In this document: piece after piece, positions 33,023 through 41,386 of the stretch
Numbering within the stretch: position 1 is the stretch's first letter
Layout of the letters: each line of letters begins with the position of its first letter
NCBI RefSeq assembly: GCF_946479885.1
Contig: NZ_CAMLHM010000019.1
Location: 1 to 62,157, forward strand
Direction: 5' to 3'
Length of the DNA stretch: 62,157 nucleotides
From: an uncultured Devosia sp.
Lineage (GTDB): Bacteria > Pseudomonadota > Alphaproteobacteria > Rhizobiales > Devosiaceae
Position numbers and translations under genes: made by a program
The notes under the pieces: model-generated
The model's database searches: none
What the model was told of the DNA's origin: nothing
The model's input: only the letters and a program-made list of their open reading frames with translations

Positions 33023-36000
33023 CAGATTTCCTCCAGCACGACGACGACATCGCCGGTTTTGACGTTTCTTCCGGGGCCGGCACGCACCTCGCGCACCCGC
33101 CCGGCCGCATGAGCGGTGACGGTGATTTCCATTTTCATGGATTCGATGATGGCGACGGCGTCACCCTCGGCGACGGATTCGCCGGTTTCGACCAGAATCT
33201 TCCAGATATTGCCCGGCACTCCGCTGGCAATTCCGAAGCAGTTTGCCGGCAGTTCGCCCTCGATCGCGCCATTGTCGGCGTCGTCGGCGATAAAACTGTC
33301 GAGCCCCTCGGCCTTCCAGCGATTGCGCTCGGCATCGAAGGCGGCCTGCTGGCGGTCCTTGAAGGCCGTGATGCTGTCGGCATTGGCCGCGAGGTCGCTG
33401 ATATAGTCGGCATAGGAAAACTGCGTCTCCTCGATGCGCAGCGGATAAGCGCCGTGCGGAAAGGCAGTGCGGGCCTCGGTCAGCTCATCGTGGCTGACCG
33501 GGAAGAAACGAATCTGGTCGAAGAAGTTGAGCAGCCAGGGCTTGCCGGGCTCGAAGGCCGGCGTCGACCGCCAGGTATTCCACACCTGGATAGTGCGGCC
33601 GAAAAGCTGATATCCGCCAGGACCTTCCATGCCATAGACGCACATATAGGCGCCGCCGATGCCCACCGCATTTTCCGGCGTCCAGGTGCGGGCTGGGTTG
33701 TATTTGGTGGTCACGAGGCGATGGCGCGGATCGACGGGCGTGGCCACCGGCGCGCCGAGATAGACGTCGCCGAGGCCGAGCACGAGATAGCTGGCATCGA
33801 AGATGGTGCGCTTGACGTCCTCAATACTGTCCAAGCCATTGATGCGGCGGATGAACTCGATATTGTCCGGGCACCATGGCGCATTGGGGCGCACCAGTTC
33901 CTGGTACTTGCGCATGGCAAGCTGGATATCGGGATCGTTCCATGACAGCGGCAGATGCACGATGCGACTGGGGACGACCACGTCTTCGGCGGTGGGGAGC
34001 CCGGCCTCGAGTTCGGCCAGCAGGCCGAGCAGCTTCGAGCGTGACAGCACGGTGCTGTCATAGTGGATCTGTAGGGAGCGGATGCCGGGCGTGAGGTCGA
34101 TGATGCCGGGCAACCTGGTGGCCAGCACGGCCTGCTCCAGCAGGTGCACCCGCAGCCGCAGCGCGATGTCGAGTGTCATCGGGCCGTACTCGACCAGCAG
34201 GTTATCGTCGCCCTGTCGGCGATAGACGACCTGCACCGGACCGTCGTCGGACCGGGCGAGGATAGCCGAGCCGGTGTCGAGTTCCGGGCGATGGAAGGCA
34301 GGGCCGGCGATCGGATCGTTGGGGCGTTTGACGGCGCGGAAGCGAATGGTATCGCCCGGCCTGAACTGGCCCATCTTCCACAGCTCGTCGCGGGCGATCA
34401 CGGCCGGGCAGACGAAACCGCCGAGACTCGGGCCATCGGGACCCAGGATAATCGGCATGTCGCCGGTGAAGTCGATGGCGCCGACGGCATAGGCGTTGTC
34501 GTGCAAGTTTGATGGGTGTAGGCCCGCCTCGCCGCCATCGGCGCGGGCCCATTTCGGCGCTGGACCGATGAGGCGGACGCCGGTGCGGGCGCTGTTGAAA
34601 TGGACTTCGTAGTCGGTGGCGAACAGCGTCTCGATATCGCCGTCGAGGAAGAAGTCGGGCGCGCCGTGGGGGCCATAGAGGACGCCGACGTCCCAATGGC
34701 CGGTCAGCGGCGCGGGTTCGGCGACGGGTTGCACAGCCCTCTGCTCGGCGCGGGCGAGGTGGAGGACTTGTCCGGCTTTCACTGTTCCAGTCGCATGACC
34801 GCCGAACTGGCCGAGGCCGAAAGTGGCGCGAGAACCGAGAACAACCGGGGCAGCGAAGCCGCCAGAGACCGCTAAGTAGCTGCGCTGGCCGGGCCCATCA
34901 ACGGCGCCGATGGCGAGGGTTTGACCGGCGGTGATGGACATGGGGACGTTGTGGGCGACGAGTACGCCATCCAGCTTCATCGGCATGTGCGCGCCGGCAA
35001 GGGCGATCGTCGCCGGCGCATGGAAGCGCAGCGTCGGGCCAGCCACGGTCAACTCCAGCGCTGCTGTCACATCGGCATTGCCGACCAGTCGGTTGGCATG
35101 GCGGAAGCTGTACTCGTCCATCGGGCCGCTGGGGGGCACGCCGACATGCCAGAGGCCGAGCCGTCCCGGCAGTTCCTGGATGCTCGATTGGGCGCCAGGG
35201 GCGATGACTTCCACGACATCGGGGATGAAGGCGAAATCCTTCAGCGCCGTGGTCGCGACGTTGCCACTGGCCAGTAGCTCCGACGCGGCGATGGCGCGGA
35301 GATAGCTCAGGTTGGTTTCGATGCCGGCAACCGAGGTCGTCTTGAGCGCGGCGCGCAGGTTGGCGATGGCGGTTGGGCGGTCGATGCCTGATACGATGAT
35401 CTTGGCCAGCATCGGATCGTAGTAGGACGTAACCTCGGTGCCGGTCTCGATCCAGCCATCGACGCGGGCATGGTCGGGGAAGCTGACCTCGGTCAGCAGG
35501 CCCGCGCTGGGGCGGAAATTGGCGTGCGGGATTTCGGCATAGAGCCGGACTTCGATGGCGGCGCCATGCGGGGTAAGGGGCTCCGCTTTGGCGATCGGGT
35601 CCTCGCCGGCGGCCTGGCGGATCATCCACTCGACGAGATCGATGTTGAATACGGCTTCGGTGACGGGGTGCTCCACCTGGAGACGCGTGTTGACCTCGAG
35701 GAAGTAGAAGTCCTCGCGGACGGGGTCGTAGATGAATTCCACTGTCCCGGCCGAAGCGTATCTGACCGCGGCGCCGAGATCGGTCGCCGCCTTGTGCAGG
35801 CGGGCGCGGACGGCGTCGGATAGACCCGGGGCAGGGGTTTCCTCCACCACCTTCTGGTTGCGGCGTTGCAGCGAGCAGTCGCGTTCGCCCAGCGCGATGA
35901 CCTTGCCCTTGCCATCGCCAAAGATCTGCACTTCGACATGGCGGGCGTCGGAGACGAAGCGCTCGATATAGACGCGGGCATCGCCGAAGCTCGACGTGGC

Positions 36001-36558
36001 CGTCCGCTGCACGCTGTCGAAGGCGGCGGCAAGCGCGGCTGCGTCGGCGCAGAGCTGCATGCCGATGCCGCCACCGCCGGCCGTGCTCTTGAGCATGACT
36101 GGATAGCTGATGGTTTCGGCGGCGGTCAGGGCTTCCTCGACGCTGGACAGCAGATTGGTGCCGGGGAGCAGCGGCACACCGCTGGATTTGGCGAGTTCGC
36201 GGGCGGTGTGCTTGAGGCCAAAGGCTTCGATGTTCGCCGGCGTCGGGCCGATGAAGGTGATGCCGGCTTCGGCAAGGCGTTGGGCGAAACCGATGTTCTC
36301 GCTGAGGAAGCCATATCCAGGATGGACGGCTTCGGCGCCGGTCGCCTTGCATGCGGCGATGACGGCATCGACGTTGAGGTAAGACTCGGTTGCCGGGGCA
36401 GGGCCGAGTCGCACGGCTTCGTCGGCAAGCGAGACGGCCTTGGTGAAGCGGTCGGCGTCGGAATAGACGGCGACGCTGGCTGTGCCCATGCGGCGCAGGG
36501 TCTTGATGATGCGCACGGCGATTTCGCCACGATTGGCGATAAGGACTTTGCTGAACAT
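33022..36558 (-). CDS. Biotin-dependent urea carboxylase, probably a guanidine carboxylase
   Basis: A 1178-residue multidomain carboxylase. Residues 1-450 form the biotin carboxylase (KVLIANRGEIAVRI, STAGGGGIGMQ, FLEVNTRLQVEHPVTE). The middle (about 470-1000) holds the carboxyltransferase with KipI/KipA-like halves (LPGRLGLWHVGVPPSGPMDEYSFR, GNIDEDVK-type later segments, YGPMTLDIALRLRVHLLE). The C-terminus is the biotinyl domain with ESMKMEITV (about residue 1140). The guanidine-I riboswitch and the two deiminase-type subunits upstream in the operon indicate that guanidine is the true substrate, as shown for homologues elsewhere. Urea cannot be excluded from sequence alone. Confidence 0.9.
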   Translation of the reverse strand: MFSKVLIANRGEIAVRIIKTLRRMGTASVAVYSDADRFTKAVSLADEAVRLGPAPATESYLNVDAVIAACKATGAEAVHPGYGFLSENIGFAQRLAEAGITFIGPTPANIEAFGLKHTARELAKSSGVPLLPGTNLLSSVEEALTAAETISYPVMLKSTAGGGGIGMQLCADAAALAAAFDSVQRTATSSFGDARVYIERFVSDARHVEVQIFGDGKGKVIALGERDCSLQRRNQKVVEETPAPGLSDAVRARLHKAATDLGAAVRYASAGTVEFIYDPVREDFYFLEVNTRLQVEHPVTEAVFNIDLVEWMIRQAAGEDPIAKAEPLTPHGAAIEVRLYAEIPHANFRPSAGLLTEVSFPDHARVDGWIETGTEVTSYYDPMLAKIIVSGIDRPTAIANLRAALKTTSVAGIETNLSYLRAIAASELLASGNVATTALKDFAFIPDVVEVIAPGAQSSIQELPGRLGLWHVGVPPSGPMDEYSFRHANRLVGNADVTAALELTVAGPTLRFHAPATIALAGAHMPMKLDGVLVAHNVPMSITAGQTLAIGAVDGPGQRSYLAVSGGFAAPVVLGSRATFGLGQFGGHATGTVKAGQVLHLARAEQRAVQPVAEPAPLTGHWDVGVLYGPHGAPDFFLDGDIETLFATDYEVHFNSARTGVRLIGPAPKWARADGGEAGLHPSNLHDNAYAVGAIDFTGDMPIILGPDGPSLGGFVCPAVIARDELWKMGQFRPGDTIRFRAVKRPNDPIAGPAFHRPELDTGSAILARSDDGPVQVVYRRQGDDNLLVEYGPMTLDIALRLRVHLLEQAVLATRLPGIIDLTPGIRSLQIHYDSTVLSRSKLLGLLAELEAGLPTAEDVVVPSRIVHLPLSWNDPDIQLAMRKYQELVRPNAPWCPDNIEFIRRINGLDSIEDVKRTIFDASYLVLGLGDVYLGAPVATPVDPRHRLVTTKYNPARTWTPENAVGIGGAYMCVYGMEGPGGYQLFGRTIQVWNTWRSTPAFEPGKPWLLNFFDQIRFFPVSHDELTEARTAFPHGAYPLRIEETQFSYADYISDLAANADSITAFKDRQQAAFDAERNRWKAEGLDSFIADDADNGAIEGELPANCFGIASGVPGNIWKILVETGESVAEGDAVAIIESMKMEITVTAHAAGRVREVRAGPGRNVKTGDVVVVLEEI

Positions 36559-36562
36559 GGGC

Positions 36563-37153
36563 TCAGTCCGAAATCACGATGCGGATCGGCGTCGGGTTGA
36601 AGCCGTTGCACGGGTTGTTGACCTGCGGGCAATTGGAGATGACGCAGAGCACGTCCATTTCAGCGACGAGTTCGACGTGATCGCCGGGCGCGGAGAGGCC
36701 GTCGACGATGGTCATCTGGCCGGATGGCTCGATCGGCACGTTCATGAAGAAGTTGATGTTAGGGACGATGTCGCGCTTGCTCATGCCGTGCCTGGTGACT
36801 TCGAGCACGAAGTTGTCCCGGCAGGCGTGGAGATACTTGGTGGCATGGCCGAACCGGACGGTGTTGCTCTCGCAGGAGCAGGCACCGGCCGAGGTGTCGT
36901 GACGGCCGCAGCTATCTGCCGTGACGGTCAGCATGACATTGCCCTCATTGCTGACGATCTTCGTGCCGAGGCCGACATAGGCGTTGCCGTTGACGCGCAG
37001 GGTGTCCTGGCCGGAATAGCGCTCGGAGAAATCGTCGGCCTTGTAGAACAGCGTGTCGACGGCCTGCTGGCCTTCGCTGTCGATGATTCGGATGGTCTGG
37101 CCCTTGCGGACAATACCGGACCAGGGCTTTTCGGCGGGAACGAGATAATCCAT
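36563..37153 (-). CDS. Carboxyguanidine deiminase subunit (UAAP2 family)
   Basis: A 196-residue DUF1989-type protein, long annotated as urea amidolyase-associated protein 2. Homologues form the heteromeric carboxyguanidine deiminase CgdAB, which releases ammonia from carboxyguanidine to give allophanate. Start at 37153 gives MDYLVPAEKPWSGIV. Conserved segments are IRIIDSEGQQAVDTLFY, GSRDTLRVN-like SGQDTLRVNGNAYVG, CACESNTVRFGH-type cysteines (about residues 88-98) and NFFMNVPIEPSG. It lies 11 bp after its partner and 4 bp before the carboxylase. Confidence 0.88.
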   Translation of the reverse strand: MDYLVPAEKPWSGIVRKGQTIRIIDSEGQQAVDTLFYKADDFSERYSGQDTLRVNGNAYVGLGTKIVSNEGNVMLTVTADSCGRHDTSAGACSCESNTVRFGHATKYLHACRDNFVLEVTRHGMSKRDIVPNINFFMNVPIEPSGQMTIVDGLSAPGDHVELVAEMDVLCVISNCPQVNNPCNGFNPTPIRIVISD

Positions 37154-37164
37154 GTCGTCCTCCC

Positions 37165-37950
37165 TCAAGCCAGCTGCATGGCGTTGTTTTCGAAGCCGCG
37201 CACGGCTTCGGCGGTCGCTGTACGGCAGAGGTCGTCGGCCGCGACCGGCAGGCGGAAGCGGGTAACGGTCACTGGATTGGCTGCGTAATCCGGACTTGGA
37301 TCGAACGGATGCGGGCAGTTGGAGAGGGCGATGGTCAGGTCCATCTCGGCACGCAGCTCGATATAATCGCCACTCACGCGCAGGTCTTGGCGCCATTGAA
37401 ACGCACCTTTGGCATCGACGCGGACGGGGGCGAAGAAGGTGATGGCGGACGGGATGTCACGGCGGTCTAGGCCGAGCTTGCCGGCGACAAGGATGAAGTT
37501 GTCGCGCGTGTTGCGCTGACCGGGATGGGTCGCTGATGTGGAGCCGCCGACCAGCGCGTCATGGGCGGTCGATGCGGCCTCAATGACCGAGAACATGACG
37601 CGGCCCATATCGGTGAAGAGCACCCGACCCTTGGCGACGGCAGTGGTCCACTGGACCTTGACTGTATCGGGCAGGTTGAGGCGCTCGGAGGTGTCCGTGG
37701 CGTTCCAGGCGATCATCGAGACTGCGGACGGGCCGGCATCCTGGGCGATGCGGATCGTATCGCCAGCCTTGAGGCTGGTCGACCAACACCAGCCGCCCGG
37801 GATGGTCTCGACGTGGATCGGATCGGCGACGGGCGCTGCGGGCACGGTGCTGGGGCCGGGCAGGGCCTTGGGCGCATTCTGCAGGCCTTTGCGCTGGTGC
37901 TCCTCATAGCGCGCGCGGTCGGCGGCGATCTGTTCGGGGGTACGGCTCAT
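37165..37950 (-). CDS. Carboxyguanidine deiminase subunit (UAAP1 family)
   Basis: A 261-residue DUF1989-type protein, urea amidolyase-associated protein 1. The N-terminal helix (SRTPEQIAADRARYEEHQRKG) is charged. The core has IPGGWCWSTSLKAGDTIRIAQDAGPSAVSMIAWNA split over residues about 49-85, TDMGRVMFSVIEA, and ITFFAPVRVDAKG. Together with the UAAP2 protein it should form the carboxyguanidine deiminase. Its ATG overlaps the ATPase stop by 4 bases. Confidence 0.88.
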   Translation of the reverse strand: MSRTPEQIAADRARYEEHQRKGLQNAPKALPGPSTVPAAPVADPIHVETIPGGWCWSTSLKAGDTIRIAQDAGPSAVSMIAWNATDTSERLNLPDTVKVQWTTAVAKGRVLFTDMGRVMFSVIEAASTAHDALVGGSTSATHPGQRNTRDNFILVAGKLGLDRRDIPSAITFFAPVRVDAKGAFQWRQDLRVSGDYIELRAEMDLTIALSNCPHPFDPSPDYAANPVTVTRFRLPVAADDLCRTATAEAVRGFENNAMQLA

Positions 37951-38771
37951 GGCGAAGAATCTCCTTGTGGCGCCGGGTCGTCCTGGCTGAGGCCCAAGGG
38001 AATGACCGGGTCGTCCCGGTCGGGCTGGTAGATGGACGGCTCGCCAGCAATGCGCGGCGGCCAGATGTCGATGTCGCGGCTGAGGAGCGCGCCATAGCGC
38101 TCGCGCTCTTCGGGTCGGTCACGCGGGCGTTCGAAGGCGATGACGCGGGTGCCGAGGGTGAAGGCCTCGCGCATGTCGTGGGTGACCATGACCACGGTGA
38201 GCTCGGTCTCATGCCAGAGACGCTTCATCAGCACGTGGATGTCGGCGCGGATGCCGGGATCGAGGGCGCCGAAGGGCTCATCAAGGAGCAGGACCTTCGG
38301 TTTCATGATCAGCGCCTGCGCTAGGGCGAGGCGTTGCTGCATGCCGCCGGAGAGTTGGGCCGGGTATTTGGCTTCCGAGCCAGACAGACCGACTTCGGCG
38401 ATGAGCGCCATAGCTTCTTCCACCGCATTGCGTCGCGCCGAACCGAAGAGGCGGGCGGCGACGGGGCTTTTGAACGCCTTGCCGAGCAGCACATTGCCCA
38501 GCACGGTCAAATGCGGGAAGACCGAGTAGCGCTGGAATACCACGCCGCGATCGGGGCCGGGCTCGGCGACGAGCGGCACACCATCCATGGTGATGGTTCC
38601 CTGCGTCGGCGCTTCCTCGCCCAGCAGCATCTTGAGGAACGTGGTCTTGCCGCAGCCGGAGGGGCCGACCAGAGCCACGAAGGCGCGGGAGGCGATGGTC
38701 AGGCTGATTTTCTCGAGGACGATCTGGTCGCCATATTCCTTCCAGACCTTGTCGAAGACGATAGTGCTCAT
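37947..38771 (-). CDS. NitT/TauT-type ABC transporter ATPase (guanidine operon)
   Basis: A 274-residue ATPase. Walker A is VGPSGCGKTT (about residue 36), the Q-loop is VVFQRYSVFPHL, the signature is LSGGMQQR, Walker B is VLLLDEPFGALD and the switch His is in VMVTHDMREAF. The C-terminal 40 residues extend beyond the core domain and are Pro- and Asp-rich. It shares one base with the permease stop. It powers import of the guanidine-related substrate with the neighbouring permease and binding protein. Confidence 0.9.
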   Translation of the reverse strand: MSTIVFDKVWKEYGDQIVLEKISLTIASRAFVALVGPSGCGKTTFLKMLLGEEAPTQGTITMDGVPLVAEPGPDRGVVFQRYSVFPHLTVLGNVLLGKAFKSPVAARLFGSARRNAVEEAMALIAEVGLSGSEAKYPAQLSGGMQQRLALAQALIMKPKVLLLDEPFGALDPGIRADIHVLMKRLWHETELTVVMVTHDMREAFTLGTRVIAFERPRDRPEERERYGALLSRDIDIWPPRIAGEPSIYQPDRDDPVIPLGLSQDDPAPQGDSSP

Positions 38772-39586
38772 CAGCGCGCCTCCAGGTTGGACCAGGGGAA
38801 GACTGATATGCGCAGGCGATCGAGCGCGAAGTTGGTGAGGACTGCGAGGAGCGTGATCCAGGCCACATAGGGGAAGATCACGTCCATCGATAGATAGCGG
38901 CGGACGAGGAAGATGCGATAGCCGAGCCCGCTATCGGCCGAGATGGCTTCGGCGGCGATGAGAAACAGCCAGGCTGGGCCCAGTTGCAGGCGCAGGCAGG
39001 TGATAAGCCGGGGCAGGATTTGCGGCAGGACGACGCGCAGCGCGATCTGCCAAGAGGAGCCGCCCAGTGTTTCGGCCTTGGTGATCTGCTCCTTGGGCAG
39101 TTCCATGACCTTGAAGGCCAGGTCGCGGATCATCGCAGGGGCGACACCGATGACGATGAGGGTGATCTTGGCGGTTTCGCCGAGGCCGAGGACGATGAAG
39201 AGGATCGGCAGCAAAGCCAGCGGCGGCACCATGGAGACGGTGGCGATGAACGGCGCGAGCAGCGCGCGGACATAAGGCAGCATGCCGACCACCATGCCGA
39301 AGACGAGGGCGATGAGGGTCGAGATGCCGAGGGCCGAGAACAGGCGGCCGAGGCTCGTGCCCGTATCGGCCCACAGGATGTATTCACCCGTGCGTTGGTC
39401 GGGGATGAAGGCCATGCGGTTTACGGCATCGACCATGGTCTGCAGCGCCGGCAGCAGCTTGTCGCCGGGATTGTCGGCCAGCCGCGCGGCCGAGCCGACG
39501 CCATAGGCGATGACCAGCAGCACGAAGGGCGCGAGCATCAGCAGCGTGGCGACGGCGGGGGATGGTTTAGTGTTGATCCAGCGCAT
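38771..39586 (-). CDS. NitT/TauT-type ABC transporter permease (guanidine operon)
   Basis: A 271-residue permease with six membrane segments, starting with VATLLMLAPFVLLVIAYGVG. The EAA-type loop includes QITKAETLGGSSWQIALRVVLPQILPRL (about residues 165-192). Several homologues are labelled urea transporter permease because of their link to urea carboxylase; guanidine is more likely given the riboswitch. A palindromic repeat separates it from the upstream binding-protein gene. Confidence 0.9.
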   Translation of the reverse strand: MRWINTKPSPAVATLLMLAPFVLLVIAYGVGSAARLADNPGDKLLPALQTMVDAVNRMAFIPDQRTGEYILWADTGTSLGRLFSALGISTLIALVFGMVVGMLPYVRALLAPFIATVSMVPPLALLPILFIVLGLGETAKITLIVIGVAPAMIRDLAFKVMELPKEQITKAETLGGSSWQIALRVVLPQILPRLITCLRLQLGPAWLFLIAAEAISADSGLGYRIFLVRRYLSMDVIFPYVAWITLLAVLTNFALDRLRISVFPWSNLEAR

Positions 39587-39614
39587 GGGTTTGCTCGGAA
39601 GTTGGTGCCCGCTG

Positions 39615-39681
39615 CCTCATCCGCCCTCCGGGCACCTTCTCCCCTTTTGCGGGAGAAGGTGGCGCGCAGCGCCGGATGAGG
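39615..39681. repeat. Hyphomicrobiales-type intergenic palindrome
   Basis: Outer arms CCTCATCCG (39615-39623) and CGGATGAGG (39673-39681) enclose an inner hairpin with CACCTTCTCCC and GGGAGAAGGTG. It resembles the widespread palindromic element of rhizobia and relatives, which has the same CCTCATCCG ends and CCTTCTCCCC core. It lies between binding-protein and permease genes. Confidence 0.8.
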
Positions 39682-39701
39682 GGATGTGCTTCAAGCGTTG
39701 G

Positions 39702-40775
39702 CTACAGCGCCCCGTCGGCCGCCATCTGCATGTATTCCGCGCTAAACCGCAGCTTCACGTTCGCTGCGTCGCCCAGCACCGTACCGTCGGGCAATTCGAT
39801 GCCGATCACGTCGGCCGAGGGCGCGCCGGAGCCGAGGAGGCCTTTGTCGAAGAGGAAGGTGCGGACCTTGTCCATGGTGGTGGAAAGGTCGGGCGAGGTG
39901 GTGAAGGCCACCGCTTCCGCCGGGGTTGGGAACAGCTTGGTGGCGGCGAGCTGGGCTTCAAAGCCCGCCTGGTCGGTGCCCGAGGCAACGCCCATGGCTT
40001 CGCGGGCAGCGGCGCCTTCGGGCGTATCCGCGGTCATCACCGCCATCGTGTCATACCAGATGCCGACCAGGGCCTTGCCGAAGTCCGGGTTGGCTTCCAG
40101 CACCTCGGTATTGGCGACCATCATGTCGATGATCTCGCCGGGAATCTGGGCGCTGTCGAACGCCTTGGTGGCGTCGGGGAGGGCGAGGATTTCCGAGACC
40201 ATGGGGTTCCAGGTGACCATGGCGGTGACGTCTGCGGTCTGGAAGGCGCCGACCATGTCGGGATCGGAGGTATTGACGACGCTGACGTCGCGCTCGGTCA
40301 TGCCGACGCTTTCGAGCGCCCGGGCCAGCAGGTAGTGACTGACCGAGAATTCCACGAGGTTGACCGACTGTCCCTTGATCGAGGCGAGGTCGCCCGGGCC
40401 CTTGAGGATCACCGCATCATTGCCGGCGGAGAAATCGCCGATAATGACCGCCGTGGTATCGACGCCGCCGGCGGCGGGGATGGAAAGGCCGTCCATATTG
40501 GTCAGCGTCACCGCGTCATAGGCGCCGGCGGTGAATTGGTTCATCGACTCCACATAATCGTTGAACTGGGTCACCTCGATGGTGATGCCGTACTGGTCGG
40601 CCCACTTCTTGACGATGCCGCTATCGGCAGCATAGCCCCAGGGCATCCAGCCGACATAGATCGACCAGGCGACCTTGAAGTCGGTCTTGGCCTGCGCCAA
40701 AGCGAGACTTGAGGTGCCGGTGGCCAGCGCCAGCGACATGGCGGCGAGTGCTGCGATTTTGGTCAGGATCTTCAT
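39702..40775 (-). CDS. NitT/TauT-type substrate-binding protein (guanidine operon)
   Basis: A 357-residue periplasmic binding protein of the group annotated as putative urea ABC transporter binding protein. Start at 40775 gives a signal peptide (MKILTKIAALAAMSLALATG, cleavage after LAQA near residue 28) and has AAGGGG upstream. The mature part begins KTDFKVAWSIYVGWMPWGYAA and has FTAGAYDAVTLTNMDGLSIPAAGGVDTT (about 83-110) and VNTSDPDMVGAFQ. First coding gene after the guanidine-I riboswitch. Confidence 0.9.
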   Translation of the reverse strand: MKILTKIAALAAMSLALATGTSSLALAQAKTDFKVAWSIYVGWMPWGYAADSGIVKKWADQYGITIEVTQFNDYVESMNQFTAGAYDAVTLTNMDGLSIPAAGGVDTTAVIIGDFSAGNDAVILKGPGDLASIKGQSVNLVEFSVSHYLLARALESVGMTERDVSVVNTSDPDMVGAFQTADVTAMVTWNPMVSEILALPDATKAFDSAQIPGEIIDMMVANTEVLEANPDFGKALVGIWYDTMAVMTADTPEGAAAREAMGVASGTDQAGFEAQLAATKLFPTPAEAVAFTTSPDLSTTMDKVRTFLFDKGLLGSGAPSADVIGIELPDGTVLGDAANVKLRFSAEYMQMAADGAL

Positions 40776-40798
40776 CTCAATTCCCCTTTGCGTCATTC

Positions 40799-40838
40799 AC
40801 AAAAAGGGATTGGGCAGAAACCATCGCGCCAATCCCTT
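40799..40838 (-). terminator. Intrinsic terminator of the guanidine riboswitch (expression platform)
   Basis: On the minus strand AAGGGATTGG (40838-40829) pairs perfectly with CCAATCCCTT (40813-40804) and is followed by TTTTTG. It lies immediately after the aptamer and 24 bp before the binding-protein ATG, so ligand binding most likely prevents its formation. Confidence 0.88.
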
Positions 40839-40847
40839 GGCTATCGA

Positions 40848-40948
40848 GGTCTCCCGGGCTTTTGTCCCGCCGTGCGTCCGGTCGGATGTCTCCCGTCCGG
40901 TGGTAGCTCTCGGACCAGACGCGCCATGCGGCGCCGGAACCCTAGCCC
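40848..40948 (-). ncRNA. Guanidine-I (ykkC) riboswitch aptamer
   Basis: The minus strand carries the conserved blocks of the guanidine-I aptamer in order: CTAGGGTTCCG, a variable GC stem, CTGGTCCGAGAG, a second hairpin (ACCGGACGGGAGACAT), then CACGGCGGGACAAAAG and CCCGGGAGAC. The class turns on guanidine carboxylase and guanidine exporter genes when guanidine binds. A terminator follows 10 bp downstream and a sigma-54 promoter starts transcription about 10 bp upstream. Confidence 0.95.
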
Positions 40949-40966
40949 CTTACTCGCTAGTTACAG

Positions 40967-40982
40967 AGCAAATCACGTGCCA
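40967..40982 (-). promoter_or_regulatory. Sigma-54 promoter of the guanidine operon
   Basis: On the minus strand the site reads TTGGCACGTGATTTGCTC, a full match to YTGGCACG-N4-TTGCW. The -24 GG and -12 GC are correctly spaced. The predicted start near 40957 falls about 9 nt before the first conserved riboswitch block. Confidence 0.8.
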
Positions 40983-41203
40983 ACTAAGATGATCATCAAA
41001 ATCAAGAGGTTAGCCGTTCGGCGCGAAAGTCGGCATGCGCATTTTGTAAGCGATGACGCGACATCTGGTGATTTTTTGAGCACTGCCTCGGGGCCGACGC
41101 CGGAGGTATTTTACGCGGGAAGGTGCGGGAATACGGCGCTTTCCGCTGAAAAGGCAGGGTGGAGGCGGCGTCCGCCAGGCTGGCGGAATGATCGGCGACG
41201 CCA

Positions 41204-41215
41204 ATTGTATGCAAT
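41204..41215. promoter_or_regulatory. Candidate FCD-GntR operator (copy 2)
   Basis: ATTGTATGCAAT is identical to 30385-30396. It lies about 180 bp upstream of the predicted start of the BMP-importer operon, whose last gene encodes an FCD GntR protein. Confidence 0.45.
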
Positions 41216-41225
41216 AAGCCACAAT

Positions 41226-41251
41226 GTGCACCACATTTAGGCACTTGGTGC
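41226..41251. promoter_or_regulatory. Possible NtrC activator site
   Basis: GTGCACCA (41226-41233) and GCACTTGGTGC (41241-41251) contain the GCACCA and TGGTGC half-sites of NtrC, although not at the standard spacing. They lie about 145-170 bp upstream of the predicted sigma-54 start near 41397, a usual enhancer distance. Confidence 0.35.
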
Positions 41252-41370
41252 GCTGAAGCGCAGAATTTGAGCGTAAATGGGTTCCACCATCTCTGACGGC
41301 GCCCGAGCCGTTCGGCGTTAACTTTTTGTTATGAAACGACATTCTGGCGCGGTCGCAAAACCGGGCGGAT

Positions 41371-41386
41371 TGGCATGTGCTTTGCA
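41371..41386 (+). promoter_or_regulatory. Sigma-54 promoter of the BMP-importer operon
   Basis: The sequence TTGGCATGTGCTTTGCAT spans this site and matches YTGGCAYG-N4-TTGCW. The predicted start near 41397 leaves a leader of about 45 nt before the ATG at 41442. Confidence 0.75.

Larger units (their letters stand above)
40983..41370. other. Regulatory intergenic region between two divergent nitrogen operons
   Basis: This stretch has no credible gene; frames in it lack normal codon usage. It holds the 12-mer ATTGTATGCAAT at 41204-41215 and NtrC-like half-sites (GTGCACCA at 41226-41233, GCACTTGGTGC at 41241-41251). Sigma-54 promoters face outward from both ends. Confidence 0.6.

Noticed and set aside
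34898..36352. A 484-codon minus-strand frame inside the carboxylase gene
   Set aside because: It is an out-of-frame, Arg-rich translation of the biotin carboxylase domain with no recognisable motif.
40794..40796. Alternative ATG at 40796 for the guanidine-operon binding protein
   Set aside because: It lies directly against the terminator T-run with no room for a ribosome-binding site. ATG 40775 has one and starts a normal signal peptide.
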